DNA of 64,000 nucleotides from Leucobacter zeae (GCF_016758175.1 NZ_QYAB01000003.1:186001-250000); one strand, 5' to 3'; positions 35,709-44,307 are shown, numbered from the stretch's first letter. The notes: generated from the letters alone by a model not told the origin. Numbers and translations are program-made.

Positions 35709-38276
35709 TCAGATCGCGAGCTCGGGGTGCAGGCGCTTGATCGTCCAGACCTTCTGCCTGCGCGCCGAGACCGCGCTGATCGCGAGCGACCCGAGGAGCA
35801 CCACGAGCATCACGGTCAAGGAGACCCAGAACCGCGCATCGATGCCGCCGCCGATCAGCTGACGCAGACCGTCGACCACGTACGAGGCCGGCATGAACGG
35901 GTGCAGGATCTGGAAGAAGGTCGGCGTCGTCTCGACCGGGTAGGTGCCGCCGGAGGAGGACAGCATCAGCATGAGCAGGACGAGGCTCACGACGCGGCCG
36001 GTGGCCGTGCCGAGGACGGCGATGAACATCTGCTGCAGCGCGAGGAAGGCGAGGGTGACCAGCAGCATGAAGAGCATCATGCCGACCCAGTGCACCGGAC
36101 GCATGCCGATGCCGAACACGAGCACGGCCATCATGATGGCGACCTGCCCGACGCCGATGAGCGCGGCCGGGCCGAACCCGGTGAGCACCGAGCGGAGCCC
36201 CGACACGTTCGAGGCGAGCGGGCGGCGCGGCATCGGGCGCAGGATCAGCCAGGTGATGAGCGCGCCGACGAACGATGCGAGGGCGATGAAGAAGGGCGCG
36301 AACCCCTCGCCGAATCCCTGCACCGCGTTGTCGGTCTGCTCGTCGAGCGCCACCGGCGCGGCGATCGTCCGGGCGATGTCGACGGTCTGACCGTCGGCGA
36401 ACTCGGGGGCCTCGGCGGCACCGTCCGCGAGCTTGCCCGCGAACTCCTCGGCGCCGTCCGAGATCTTCGACGCGCCCTTCGCGAGGTCGCCGGACTTGTC
36501 GCTGGCCTCCTGGGCGCCGTCGTCGAGCTGCGTCGCGCCGGCGGCGAGCTGGCCCGCGCCGTCGTTCAGCTGACCCGCGCCCGAGGCGAGCTCCGCGGTC
36601 TTCTCGGCGAGCGTCGACACGCCGCCTGAGAGGGTGGCGAGGCCATCGACGAGCTTGCCGCCTCCCGCGCTCGCCTGGCCGAGCTTCGACGAGAGCGTAC
36701 CGACGCCGCTGGATACCTGGGACGCCCCCGCTGAGACCTTCGAGGCCCCCGCGTGCAGCTCGCCAGTTTTGGCGTCGAGAGCGCTCACCCCAGCGCTCAG
36801 CTGCGCCGCGCCGTCGTGCAGCTTCGCCGCGCCGGCGTTCACCCGCGTTGCACCGCTGTTCAGCTCGCCGGATGCGCTCTGCAGCGCGGTGAGGCCGTCG
36901 GCGACCTGCTGCGCACCGGACTCTGCGGAACGCTGCTTCTCGGCGAGGGTCGCCGCCCCGGACTGCAGCTCGTTCGCGCCCGCCACGACGCCGTCCGCGC
37001 CATCGCGCACGGCAGAGGCGCCCTCGGCGAGCGCCTGGAGCGAGCTCCCCTGCGCCTGCAGTGCCGCATCGAGTTCGGCGAGCGTCATCCCGGGGTTCGC
37101 CTGCGCCAGCTGCGCGATGCCCCCTACGCCGGCCGACACCTGCGCGGCACCGCCGCTCAGCGCGCCGGCGCGGTCCGCGAGCCCGGAAGCTCCGACGCTG
37201 AGCGCATCGGAGCCGGCGCTCAGCTGCGTGAGCCCCGCGGCGACCTGGCTCGCTCCGGGTGCGAGCTTGTCGACGCCCCCGACGAGCGCCTCCGTCCCCG
37301 CCGCCAGCGACTCCGTTCCCGCCGCCAACGACTTCGCACCGCCCGCCAGCTCCTGCGTCTTGGCTGCGAGCAGGGCGGTCCCCTCGGCGAGCTTCGCCGA
37401 TCCGTCAGCGAGCTGCGCGGCGCCGCCGGAGACCTGCGAGGCACCGCCCGTGAGCTTGCCCGCCCCGGCGTTCAGCTGACCGAGTCCGTCGCGGAGCTCG
37501 CCGGACTTCGACGCGGCCTCTCCCGCGCCGCCCGCGAGCTTCGCGGATCCGGCGGCGAGCTGCGCGCTGCCGTCGGCGAGCCGCTGCGTGCCGCTCGTCA
37601 GTTCGGGCGCCTTCTCGACGATCTTCGCCGTACCGTCGGCGAGCTTGCCCAGGCCGGTCTCGAGCTTCTTGCTGCCCGAGGCGAGCGCGGTCGTGCCGTC
37701 GTCGAGCTGCTCGGCCGCGTCTGCCGCGGTGCGCGTCCCGTCGCTCAGCTTCTCCACGCCGACGAGCACCTGCTCGGCCGCCGTGCGCGTCGCGGTCTCG
37801 GCGACGGCGTCGCGCAGCTGCACCATCGCGGTCTTGCCGAGCGTCGAGGCGAGGAAGGAGTTGTTGTCGTTGTAGACGACCTCGATGCGGCCGGCCTTCG
37901 GGTCGTCCTGCAGCCCCGCGAGGGTCTCCGAGAAGTCCTTCGGGATCGTGACGGAGAAGTAGACGTCTCCGTCGGCGACCGCGGTCTCGGCGTCTCCCGC
38001 GTCGAGCGGCTTCCAATCGAGATCCTTGCCCGACTCGAGTTCCGCGACCACGTCGTCACCCGCGGCGAGCGCCTCGCCGTCGGGCTTCTCCGCTGGCTCG
38101 TCGAGGTTGACGATGGCGACGGGGAGCTTGTTCAGGTTGTCGGTGGGCGCCCAGAACGCCCAGAGGTACAGGGCGCCGTAGATGAGCGGGATGACGAGCA
38201 GGACGACGAGGGCGATCTTGGGCATCTTGCCCTGACGGAAGCGCTTGAGCTCCGTACCGCGTGTGAGAAATGACAT
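35709..38276 (-). CDS. YhgE/Pip family membrane protein
   Basis: An 855-residue protein. One membrane helix near the N-terminus (about 22-44) is followed by the YhgE/Pip N-terminal domain (PVAIVNLDEP). A long region (about 190-660) of near-repetitive Ala/Gly/Ser segments follows, of the LxxGAxxLxxG type. The C-terminus has about six membrane helices in an ABC-2-type arrangement. The family includes phage-infection proteins and ESX-linked proteins. Fused ABC-2 helices and the adjacent ATPase gene suggest an export system. It lies 74 bp after the ATPase gene. Confidence 0.9.
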   Translation of the reverse strand: MSFLTRGTELKRFRQGKMPKIALVVLLVIPLIYGALYLWAFWAPTDNLNKLPVAIVNLDEPAEKPDGEALAAGDDVVAELESGKDLDWKPLDAGDAETAVADGDVYFSVTIPKDFSETLAGLQDDPKAGRIEVVYNDNNSFLASTLGKTAMVQLRDAVAETATRTAAEQVLVGVEKLSDGTRTAADAAEQLDDGTTALASGSKKLETGLGKLADGTAKIVEKAPELTSGTQRLADGSAQLAAGSAKLAGGAGEAASKSGELRDGLGQLNAGAGKLTGGASQVSGGAAQLADGSAKLAEGTALLAAKTQELAGGAKSLAAGTESLAAGTEALVGGVDKLAPGASQVAAGLTQLSAGSDALSVGASGLADRAGALSGGAAQVSAGVGGIAQLAQANPGMTLAELDAALQAQGSSLQALAEGASAVRDGADGVVAGANELQSGAATLAEKQRSAESGAQQVADGLTALQSASGELNSGATRVNAGAAKLHDGAAQLSAGVSALDAKTGELHAGASKVSAGASQVSSGVGTLSSKLGQASAGGGKLVDGLATLSGGVSTLAEKTAELASGAGQLNDGAGQLAAGATQLDDGAQEASDKSGDLAKGASKISDGAEEFAGKLADGAAEAPEFADGQTVDIARTIAAPVALDEQTDNAVQGFGEGFAPFFIALASFVGALITWLILRPMPRRPLASNVSGLRSVLTGFGPAALIGVGQVAIMMAVLVFGIGMRPVHWVGMMLFMLLVTLAFLALQQMFIAVLGTATGRVVSLVLLMLMLSSSGGTYPVETTPTFFQILHPFMPASYVVDGLRQLIGGGIDARFWVSLTVMLVVLLGSLAISAVSARRQKVWTIKRLHPELAI

Positions 38277-38350
38277 GTGCTTCTTCTGTACCTGGGACTG
38301 TGTCGGTGCTGACGGGGAAGGGTGGGGACGGGATCCCGATCGGGATCCGG

Positions 38351-39139
38351 TCAGAGATCGATGACGGCCGGCTCGAAGCGCGCGAAGAGTTCGGCGTCGC
38401 CGGGGTCGCTCGTCGCGATGACGATCCGGATCCCGCGCCTGGCGAGCGCGCTCAGCCGATCGGCGACGAGGCTCCGCTCCGCTGGGTCGCGAAGCGCGTC
38501 GAAGTCGTCGAACACGAGCATCTCGGGCCCCTCGGTGAGCGCGAGCGCGATGCGCACGAGCATCTCCTCGGCCGGGTTGAGCTCGCGCACGAGCGTCGTG
38601 CGCTCGGGCTGCTCGACGTCGCCGAACGCCTCGGAGAGCAGTTCGGAGCAGAGCTCGGGGGTCATGCGCGGCGTGCGGCGGTACCAGGGCATCGCCCAGG
38701 AGAGCCGCTCGCGCAACGTCGCGCCGACCGTCACGGCCGGCTCGAGCGCATCGATCTCGGCGAAGCCCACGATCCCCGTCAGGCGCCGGATCTCTGCGGG
38801 CCGGGACTCCCCCAGCGTCGCGATCGTGCCCTGATCGAGACGCATGCGGCCGGCGATCGCGAGCAGCAGCGAGGTCCGGCCGGTCCCGCGGGATCCGCGC
38901 ACGACCGTGACCGGCCGATCGCTGACGGCGGAGAGCGGACCGAACACCGCGCCGCGATCGCCAGAGACGCCGGCGCCGTGCAGTTCGACGACGGGGGCGC
39001 GGGCGCCGCGTTCGCCGCCCGCGTCGTGCGCGGCGCCCGCGGCAGCGCGACCGGCCCCCTCGGCCGGGTCGGGATCCGCAGGACCCTCGAAGAGGTCCAT
39101 GACGCGGGTGGGGTTCGTGTTCGCGACGTCGATGCTCAC
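38351..39139 (-). CDS. ABC-type ATPase with atypical Walker A
   Basis: A 262-residue ABC-like ATPase. The Walker A is GSRGTGRTS (about 82-90), with Arg88 where the family has the invariant Lys. The signature is degenerate (LNPAEEMLVRIALAL instead of LSGGQ), and Walker B reads MLVFDDFD, with Asp in place of the catalytic Glu. The first 45 residues are an Ala/Gly/Asp-rich tail. It is the first gene of the group with YhgE and TetR. ATP hydrolysis may be weak or absent; a regulatory or structural role is possible. Confidence 0.8.
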   Translation of the reverse strand: MSIDVANTNPTRVMDLFEGPADPDPAEGAGRAAAGAAHDAGGERGARAPVVELHGAGVSGDRGAVFGPLSAVSDRPVTVVRGSRGTGRTSLLLAIAGRMRLDQGTIATLGESRPAEIRRLTGIVGFAEIDALEPAVTVGATLRERLSWAMPWYRRTPRMTPELCSELLSEAFGDVEQPERTTLVRELNPAEEMLVRIALALTEGPEMLVFDDFDALRDPAERSLVADRLSALARRGIRIVIATSDPGDAELFARFEPAVIDL

Positions 39140-39176
39140 GTCGGCTCCTCCGGGTTCGTGCGGCAGTGTTTCTTGA

Positions 39177-39190
39177 ACTGACTAGTCAGT
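39177..39190. promoter_or_regulatory. Perfect 14-bp palindrome, probable TetR operator
   Basis: ACTGACTAGTCAGT lies 37 bp upstream of the ATPase start. TGACTAGTCA-type palindromes are common TetR operators in actinobacteria, and the TetR gene is in the same operon, so autoregulation is likely. Confidence 0.7.
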
Positions 39191-39299
39191 CTAAAACGGA
39201 TCCGATCCCGCGTCAACCCAGGCGCTGCGCCGTCGCCGCACGAAGCCCCGCTTCGCTCCCAGCGGCCTGCCGGGAATAGATCCGGGGCGACCGTGTTAC

Positions 39300-39323
39300 A
39301 TTTACATGCAAGCGCATATAAAT
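39300..39323. promoter_or_regulatory. Inverted repeat, probable MarR operator
   Basis: ATTTACATGC and GCATATAAAT (arms 9/10 complementary) around AAGC, 54 bp before the luciferase-like gene. It is an AT-rich island in GC-rich DNA. The MarR gene at 40669 in the same unit is the likely regulator. Confidence 0.55.
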
Positions 39324-39377
39324 GGCGCACGACACCAGGCCCGATCGCAGGGCCGCCACCCCACGGGAGTCAGCATC

Positions 39378-40562
39378 ATGGAATTCGGCATCTTCTCGGT
39401 CAGCGACGTCACCCGCGATCCGGTCAGCGGCGAGACCCCCAGCGAGGCCGAGCGCATCGACGGCCTCGCGCGCATCGCCGTGCACGCCGAGGAGGTCGGG
39501 TTCGACGTCTTCGCGATCGGCGAGCACCACAACCCGCCGTTCTTCTCCTCGAGCCCGACCACGTTCCTCGCCTACATCGCCGCGATGACGAAGACCCTCA
39601 AGCTCTCGACGAGCACCACGCTCATCACCACGAACGATCCGGTGCGCATCGCCGAGGAGTACGCGATGCTGCAGCACCTCGCGAAGGGCCGCATGGATCT
39701 CATGCTCGGGCGCGGCAACACCGCGCCGGTCTACCCGTGGTTCGGCAAGGACATCCGCTCGGCCCTGCCGCTCGCGCTCGACAATTACAACCTGCTGCAC
39801 CGCCTCTGGCGCGAGGACGTCGTCGACTACGACGGCAACTTCCGCACCCCGCTGCAGGGATTCACCTCGACGCCCCGTCCCCTCGACGACGTGCCCCCGT
39901 TCGTGTGGCACGGGTCGATCCGCACCCCCGAGATCGCCGAGCAGGCCGCGTACTACGGAGACGGATTCTTCGCGAACCACCTCTTCGCCCCGTCCGAGCA
40001 CTTCCTGCGCCTCGTCCGCTTCTACCGCGAGCGCTTCGAGCACTACGGTCACGGCACCCAGCAGCAGGCCATCGTGGGACTCGGCGGCCAGGCGTTCGTC
40101 GCCAAGAACTCGCAGGACGCGGTGGCGCAGTTCCGCCCCTACTTCAACGAGGCGCCGGTGTACGGCCACGGACCGCGGCTCGAGGACTTCACCAGCCAGA
40201 CGCCGCTCACGGTCGGCAGCCCGCAGGAGGTCATCGACAAGACCCTCGGGTTCCGCGAGATCTTCGGCGACTACCAGCGCCAGATGTTCCTCGTGGATCA
40301 CGCGGGGCTCCCCACGAAGACCGTGCTCGAGCAGCTCGACCTGCTCGGCGAGCACGTGCTGCCCGTGCTGCGGACCGAAATGGCGAAGGATCGCGATCCC
40401 GAGGTGCCCGAATCCCCCTCCCATGAGAGCCTGGTTCGAGCGAAGTACGGCGACGCCGCACCTCGCCAGCCCCGCCCGAACGCGAACCGCGGCGACAATG
40501 TCACCGGCGGGTCGCCGTACCAGGACACGCCCGCGAAGGCGGGATCCGCCTTCGGCCTGTAG
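39378..40562 (+). CDS. LLM-class flavin monooxygenase, CE1758 type
   Basis: A 394-residue luciferase-like FMN-dependent monooxygenase (MEFGIFSVSD start, AIGEHHNPPF, LGRGNTAPVYPW). It matches the subgroup that regularly pairs with an FMN reductase of the CE1759 type, here encoded two genes downstream. The two would form a two-component system in which the reductase supplies reduced FMN. GGGAG lies eight bases before the ATG. The C-terminal 60 residues are Pro/Arg-rich and probably disordered. Substrate unknown. Confidence 0.88.
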   Translation: MEFGIFSVSDVTRDPVSGETPSEAERIDGLARIAVHAEEVGFDVFAIGEHHNPPFFSSSPTTFLAYIAAMTKTLKLSTSTTLITTNDPVRIAEEYAMLQHLAKGRMDLMLGRGNTAPVYPWFGKDIRSALPLALDNYNLLHRLWREDVVDYDGNFRTPLQGFTSTPRPLDDVPPFVWHGSIRTPEIAEQAAYYGDGFFANHLFAPSEHFLRLVRFYRERFEHYGHGTQQQAIVGLGGQAFVAKNSQDAVAQFRPYFNEAPVYGHGPRLEDFTSQTPLTVGSPQEVIDKTLGFREIFGDYQRQMFLVDHAGLPTKTVLEQLDLLGEHVLPVLRTEMAKDRDPEVPESPSHESLVRAKYGDAAPRQPRPNANRGDNVTGGSPYQDTPAKAGSAFGL

Positions 40563-40573
40563 TACCCGTCATC

Positions 40574-40636
40574 CTGCGCGAGCTCGCGAGTCGCAGGATC
40601 CCGACCAGAGATTCTGCGACTCGCGAGCTCGCGCAG
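40574..40636. terminator. 23-bp perfect inverted repeat between the monooxygenase and marR genes
   Basis: The arms CTGCGCGAGCTCGCGAGTCG+CAG (40574-40596 and 40614-40636) pair perfectly around a 17-base loop. The left arm is also a copy of repeat family 3 (40568-40601). It can act as a terminator or attenuator, lowering marR and reductase expression relative to the first gene. Confidence 0.65.
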
Positions 40637-40668
40637 AACGACAGGATCCAAGGAAGCGCAGGAACACC

Positions 40669-41106
40669 ATGAACGCACGCAGCGATGTGCGCCTCGCCAA
40701 CGAGAGCTGGGAGGCCGTGATGACGGCGCACTCGTCCCTGATGGGGCTCTTCGCCTCGGAGGGCATGTGGGGCGACGTCAACATGCGTGAGTACGACGTG
40801 CTCTACACGCTGGCGAAGCACGACGGTCCGATGCGGATCTGCGAGATCCAGAGCGGCGTGCTGCTCAGTCAGCCGGCGCTCTCGCGCATGGTCGATCGGC
40901 TTGCGACCCGCGGGCTGCTGGCCCGCGAGACCGACGCCGAGGACGGCCGTGCCGTGCTCGTGTCGCTGACCGACGAGGGGATCCGCGTGCAGCGCGAGGT
41001 CGGCAGGGCGCACGCGAAGAGCGTCGCGCGCGAGCTCGGCGCGGCCCTCGAGGCCGACGAGATCCGCGAGCTCGGTCGGCTCGCGCGCAAACTCGCCGGT
41101 CGCTGA
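40669..41106 (+). CDS. MarR-family regulator
   Basis: A 145-residue winged-helix MarR protein (REYDVLYTLAKHDGPMRI, LSQPALSRMVDRLATRGL, EDGRAVLVSLTDEG). It lies between the luciferase-like monooxygenase and the FMN reductase, so it probably senses a substrate or oxidant and controls both, binding the inverted repeat upstream of the first gene. Confidence 0.92.
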   Translation: MNARSDVRLANESWEAVMTAHSSLMGLFASEGMWGDVNMREYDVLYTLAKHDGPMRICEIQSGVLLSQPALSRMVDRLATRGLLARETDAEDGRAVLVSLTDEGIRVQREVGRAHAKSVARELGAALEADEIRELGRLARKLAGR

Positions 41107-41213
41107 TCGGCCGCTGATCGGCCGCGGGCGGCGCTCGGCGCGAGCCGACCGTCCACCCCTCTCCGGCAAGCGCCGGTTTCACCCCTCCCCGCCATCCCGC
41201 GCGGGCGCAGCTC

Positions 41214-41255
41214 GTCATGCTGCGCGACCGTCGGGAGTCGCAGTACGCAGGATCC
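41214..41255. repeat. Degenerate copy of repeat family 3
   Basis: GTCATGCTGCGCGACCGT followed by GGGAGTCGCAG and CAGGATCC resembles the elements at 40568-40601 and 58442-58476. It lies in the 178-bp gap before the FMN reductase gene, which otherwise shows nothing I can name. Confidence 0.5.
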
Positions 41256-41284
41256 ATCCCCGCATCACACCCCAGGAGCACCCC

Positions 41285-41986
41285 ATGAACGCACCGCTCG
41301 ACGGCACCTCCCGCACGACCCCCGAGACGACGACCCGGCGCATCGCCGTCGTCAGCGCGGGCACGAGCGACCCATCGACCACCACGATGCTCGCGAACCG
41401 CGTCGCCGACAAGGCCGCGACGATCGCCGCGGCACGCGGGATCCCGGTCGAAATCGACCTGATCGACCTCCGCGCGCTCGCCGAGGACGTGACGACCGCG
41501 CTCGTCGCGCAGCACGTCTCCCCTGCGCTGCAGGCCGCGAGCGACATCATGCGCGACGCCGATGCGATCGTGGCTTCGACGCCCGTGTACAAGGCGGGGG
41601 CGAGCGGACTCTTCACCGCCTTCTTCCAGGTGCTCGACAACGACCTGCTCATCGGCACCCCGGTCGCCCTGGCCGCGACCGCGGGCAGCTCGCGGCACGC
41701 GCTCGTGGTCGACGACCAGCTGCGCGGGCTCTTCTCGTACCTGCGCACGATCACCGTGCCGACCTCGCTCTTCGCCGCCCCCGAGGACTGGAACGACCGC
41801 GGCTTCAGCGGGCGCATCGAGCGCACCGCGACCGAGCTCGTCGCGCTGATCGACGGCGGGTTCCGGGAGGCCGTCCGGGGTGAGGCCTGGGGCGCGTACC
41901 AGCACTCCTACGGCAGCGCCGGCGGCACAGAGCTCGGGATCGACCTCGATTCCGATCTCATGCGCATGGCGACCGGCGGCCGGTAG
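41285..41986 (+). CDS. NAD(P)H-dependent FMN reductase, CE1759 type
   Basis: A 233-residue flavodoxin-like reductase (RRIAVVSAGTSDPSTTTMLA at the FMN-binding N-terminus, ASTPVYKAGASGLFTAFFQVLD). Members of this group pair with CE1758-type luciferase-like monooxygenases; this gene lies downstream of one, with marR in between. It would use NAD(P)H to make the FMNH2 the monooxygenase needs. Confidence 0.88.
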   Translation: MNAPLDGTSRTTPETTTRRIAVVSAGTSDPSTTTMLANRVADKAATIAAARGIPVEIDLIDLRALAEDVTTALVAQHVSPALQAASDIMRDADAIVASTPVYKAGASGLFTAFFQVLDNDLLIGTPVALAATAGSSRHALVVDDQLRGLFSYLRTITVPTSLFAAPEDWNDRGFSGRIERTATELVALIDGGFREAVRGEAWGAYQHSYGSAGGTELGIDLDSDLMRMATGGR

Positions 41987-42060
41987 TCGGGCCCGGGTAA
42001 GGGTTGGGTCCGGGGTCTGGGGTCGGGCCGGGCCGAGCCGGGCCGGGGTCAGACCTGCAA

Positions 42061-42132
42061 ACGGTATGGGATCCGCAAATCATATGCTCGATCCCGATCA
42101 GACGGGCATACGACTTGCAGCTCCCATACGAC
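42061..42132. repeat. Palindromic repeat family 2, copy 1
   Basis: Imperfect inverted repeat of about 70 bp. The left arm ACGGTATGGGATCCGCAAAT faces a right arm ending GACTTGCAGCTCCCATACG. It shares TGCAAACGGTATGGGATCCG with copy 2, but in the AC-flanked form. Confidence 0.7.
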
Positions 42133-42264
42133 CGGCGGGCCCCGGCGCCTGGCTCCGGATCCCGGCTCCGGATCCTGGCCCAGCGACGACCGGCCCAGCC
42201 GGGACCGCTCTCCTGACGACGATCGCACGGACCCGCGCGTCAACCCCAAGCCCCAACCTTGCAA

Positions 42265-42336
42265 ACGGTATGGGATCCGCGAACCGCATGCCCGATCCGC
42301 CGCGGATGGGCATACGACTCGCAGATCCCGGGCGAC
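42265..42336. repeat. Palindromic repeat family 2, copy 2
   Basis: Imperfect inverted repeat with left arm GGGATCCGCGAACCGCATGC and right arm GCATACGACTCGCAGATCCC. It is in direct orientation to copy 1, 204 bp away. The arms differ mainly by compensating or G-T pairs, which suggests structure is kept. Confidence 0.7.
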
Positions 42337-42432
42337 CGGAAGGGGATCCGCGGGAACCCAGTAGGACCTGGCGGGCCTCCGCGGGAACCTGGCGGGAAGT
42401 CCCCCGGAAGGGGGCCAGGCGAGCCCTCGTCG

Positions 42433-43794
42433 CTACTCGCCGGCGGTGATCGCCGCGGCCTCGCCGAACTCGTCCTCGTGCGAGCGTCCGATGTGCGCGA
42501 GCCGGTGCCCGGTCAGCGCCAGCAGCAGGATCGCCACGACGACCGAAGCCGCGCCGACCCAGTAGGGCATGCCCGCCCCGAAGGCGACCGCGATGGGTCC
42601 CGCGACCGCGGGCGCGATGGCTCCGCCCATGAACCGCACGCCGGAGTACGCCGACGACGCCACGTTGCGCGGCAGATCCGTCGCCTCCATCACCGCCTCG
42701 GTGAGCGCGGTGTTCATCACTCCGAGCAGCAGTCCGGCGACGATCACGACGACGACGAGCCCCGTCAGGCTGTCGACCAGCGCACCCAGCAGCACGAGGC
42801 ACACGGCGAGTCCGCCGAGCATCGCGAAGAGCACGGGCCGCAGGCCGAGGCGGCGCGTGAGGAACGGTGCGACGAGCACCGAGGTGATCGCGAGCGCGAG
42901 GCCCCAGCCGAAGAAGACGAGGCCGAGCTCGTGCGCGCCGAACTCGAAGCCGGACGCGGCGGCCGCGGCCTCCATCGGGTACGGGCTGTAGGCCAGCAGC
43001 ACAAAGAAGCCGAAGTTGTAGAAGAGCGCGACGCCCGCGAGCGCGAGCAGCGCGGGGTGGCGCAGCGCGCGGAAGCTCGCGACGATCGACACGCGCTGCG
43101 GCGCCTCCTTCGGGGAGCGCAGCATCGCGATGATCGCGATCATCGCGATGCCCATGAGCGCGGCCGTGCCGAAGAACGGCCCGCGCCAGGACACGCTGCC
43201 CAGCAGGCCGCCGATGAGCGGCCCCGTCGCGAGGCCGACACCGAGCGCGGCCTCGTAGAGCACGATCGCCTGCCGCGCACCGCCCGAGGCCGCACCGACG
43301 ATCGCCGCGAGCGCGGTCGAGATGAAGAGCGCGTTCCCGAGACCCCAGCCCGCGCGGAATCCGATGATGGCGTCGACCGTGCCCGACGCCCCGGCGAGCG
43401 CCGCGAATGCCACGACGAGCACGAGGCCCGAGATCAGCGTCTTCTTGACACCGATGCGGCCCGAGACCCAGCTCGTGAAGAACATCGCGATGCCGGTAAT
43501 GAAGAGATAGCTCGTGAAGAGCCACATCGTCTGGCTCGGCGTCGCGTCGAGCTCCTTGCTGATGGCGGGCAGGATCGGGTCGACGAGGCCGATGCCCATG
43601 AACGAGACGGCGCAGGCGAACGCGATCGCCCACACCGAGAGGGGCTGGCGCAGGATCGACGCGGGGCGCTGCGGCGCACCGACGACGGGCTGGGATGCTG
43701 TGGAAGTGGACGTAACTGCTCCTTCAGGGTCGGGATCCGGTACCGGATCGGATGCGCGTGCAGGCCGCGCGGATCGCACCTGCGCGGATCGCAA
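42433..43794 (-). CDS. MFS drug-efflux-type transporter
   Basis: Up to 453 residues with about 12 membrane helices. Motifs such as GIGLVDPILPAISKEL, SGRIGVKKTLISG and the helix-5 region GPLIGGLLG are typical of drug:H+ antiporters (DHA1/2). The start is uncertain. The given TTG, or a GTG five codons later, has no Shine-Dalgarno. A strong AAGGAG (43719-43724) stands five bases before an ACG codon (43711-43713) that sits where the conserved protein seems to begin. The MarR gene upstream, in the same orientation, probably represses it. Confidence 0.85.
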   Translation of the reverse strand: MRSAQVRSARPARASDPVPDPDPEGAVTSTSTASQPVVGAPQRPASILRQPLSVWAIAFACAVSFMGIGLVDPILPAISKELDATPSQTMWLFTSYLFITGIAMFFTSWVSGRIGVKKTLISGLVLVVAFAALAGASGTVDAIIGFRAGWGLGNALFISTALAAIVGAASGGARQAIVLYEAALGVGLATGPLIGGLLGSVSWRGPFFGTAALMGIAMIAIIAMLRSPKEAPQRVSIVASFRALRHPALLALAGVALFYNFGFFVLLAYSPYPMEAAAAASGFEFGAHELGLVFFGWGLALAITSVLVAPFLTRRLGLRPVLFAMLGGLAVCLVLLGALVDSLTGLVVVVIVAGLLLGVMNTALTEAVMEATDLPRNVASSAYSGVRFMGGAIAPAVAGPIAVAFGAGMPYWVGAASVVVAILLLALTGHRLAHIGRSHEDEFGEAAAITAGE

Positions 43795-43836
43795 CTGCGC
43801 GGATCGAACCGCGCGGATCGGAACCGCGCGGACCGC

Positions 43837-44283
43837 TCAGTCGATGTCGCTCAGGCGGTCCATCAGCTCGGCCGCGCGCGCGAGGGTCGCGCGGTCGAAG
43901 TCCGTGAGCTCGGCGAGTCGTGGGGTGATGCGCGCGGCGGCGAGACCTCGGAAGCGGTCCAGCGCGGCAACGCCTTCCGGCGTGACCCCGACGAGCGTCG
44001 CGCGCCCGTCCTGGGGATCCGCCCGCCGGGTGACCCACCCCTCGCCCTCGAGCCGCTGTACGAGCGCGGTCATCGTGGGCTGGGCGACCCGCTGCTTGAG
44101 CGCGAGCGCGCTCACCCGGGCCGGCCCGCCCTGCTCGAGCTCGCCCAGCACGCGCCACGCGACGGTCGAGTATCGCGACTCCTCGACCTGCCCGGCGATG
44201 CGGATGAAACGCGCGGCGGCACGGGTCAGGTCTAGAGCGATACGATCCATCCGATCGTTCGGATCAGCAATATCATCACTCAC
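43837..44283 (-). CDS. MarR-family regulator of the MFS gene
   Basis: A 148-residue MarR protein from a GTG (codon VSDDIADP); a GTG six codons upstream is also possible. It has a winged helix (ARVSALALKQRVAQPTMTAL) and the wing DGRATLVGVT. It precedes the MFS gene, and a perfect inverted repeat lies 25 bp upstream of its start. Autorepression relieved by a drug-like ligand is the usual scheme. Confidence 0.9.
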   Translation of the reverse strand: MSDDIADPNDRMDRIALDLTRAAARFIRIAGQVEESRYSTVAWRVLGELEQGGPARVSALALKQRVAQPTMTALVQRLEGEGWVTRRADPQDGRATLVGVTPEGVAALDRFRGLAAARITPRLAELTDFDRATLARAAELMDRLSDID

Positions 44284-44307
44284 AGTGCGCCATCGTAGCA
44301 CGATTTA

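Larger units (their letters stand above)
41987..42432. other. 446-bp gap with repeats
   Basis: No credible gene. It contains G/C-rich low-complexity sequence (about 41995-42050) and two copies of a palindromic element (42061 and 42265) about 204 bp apart. A short direct repeat ACCTGGCGGG lies near 42367 and 42388, and a small CCCCC/GGGGG hairpin (42401-42414) sits next to the MFS stop. Confidence 0.7.

Noticed and set aside
38351..39139. Pseudogene call for the ABC-like ATPase
   Set aside because: Motifs are degenerate but the frame is intact, the length is normal and it is neatly placed in the operon, so an active but altered protein is more likely.
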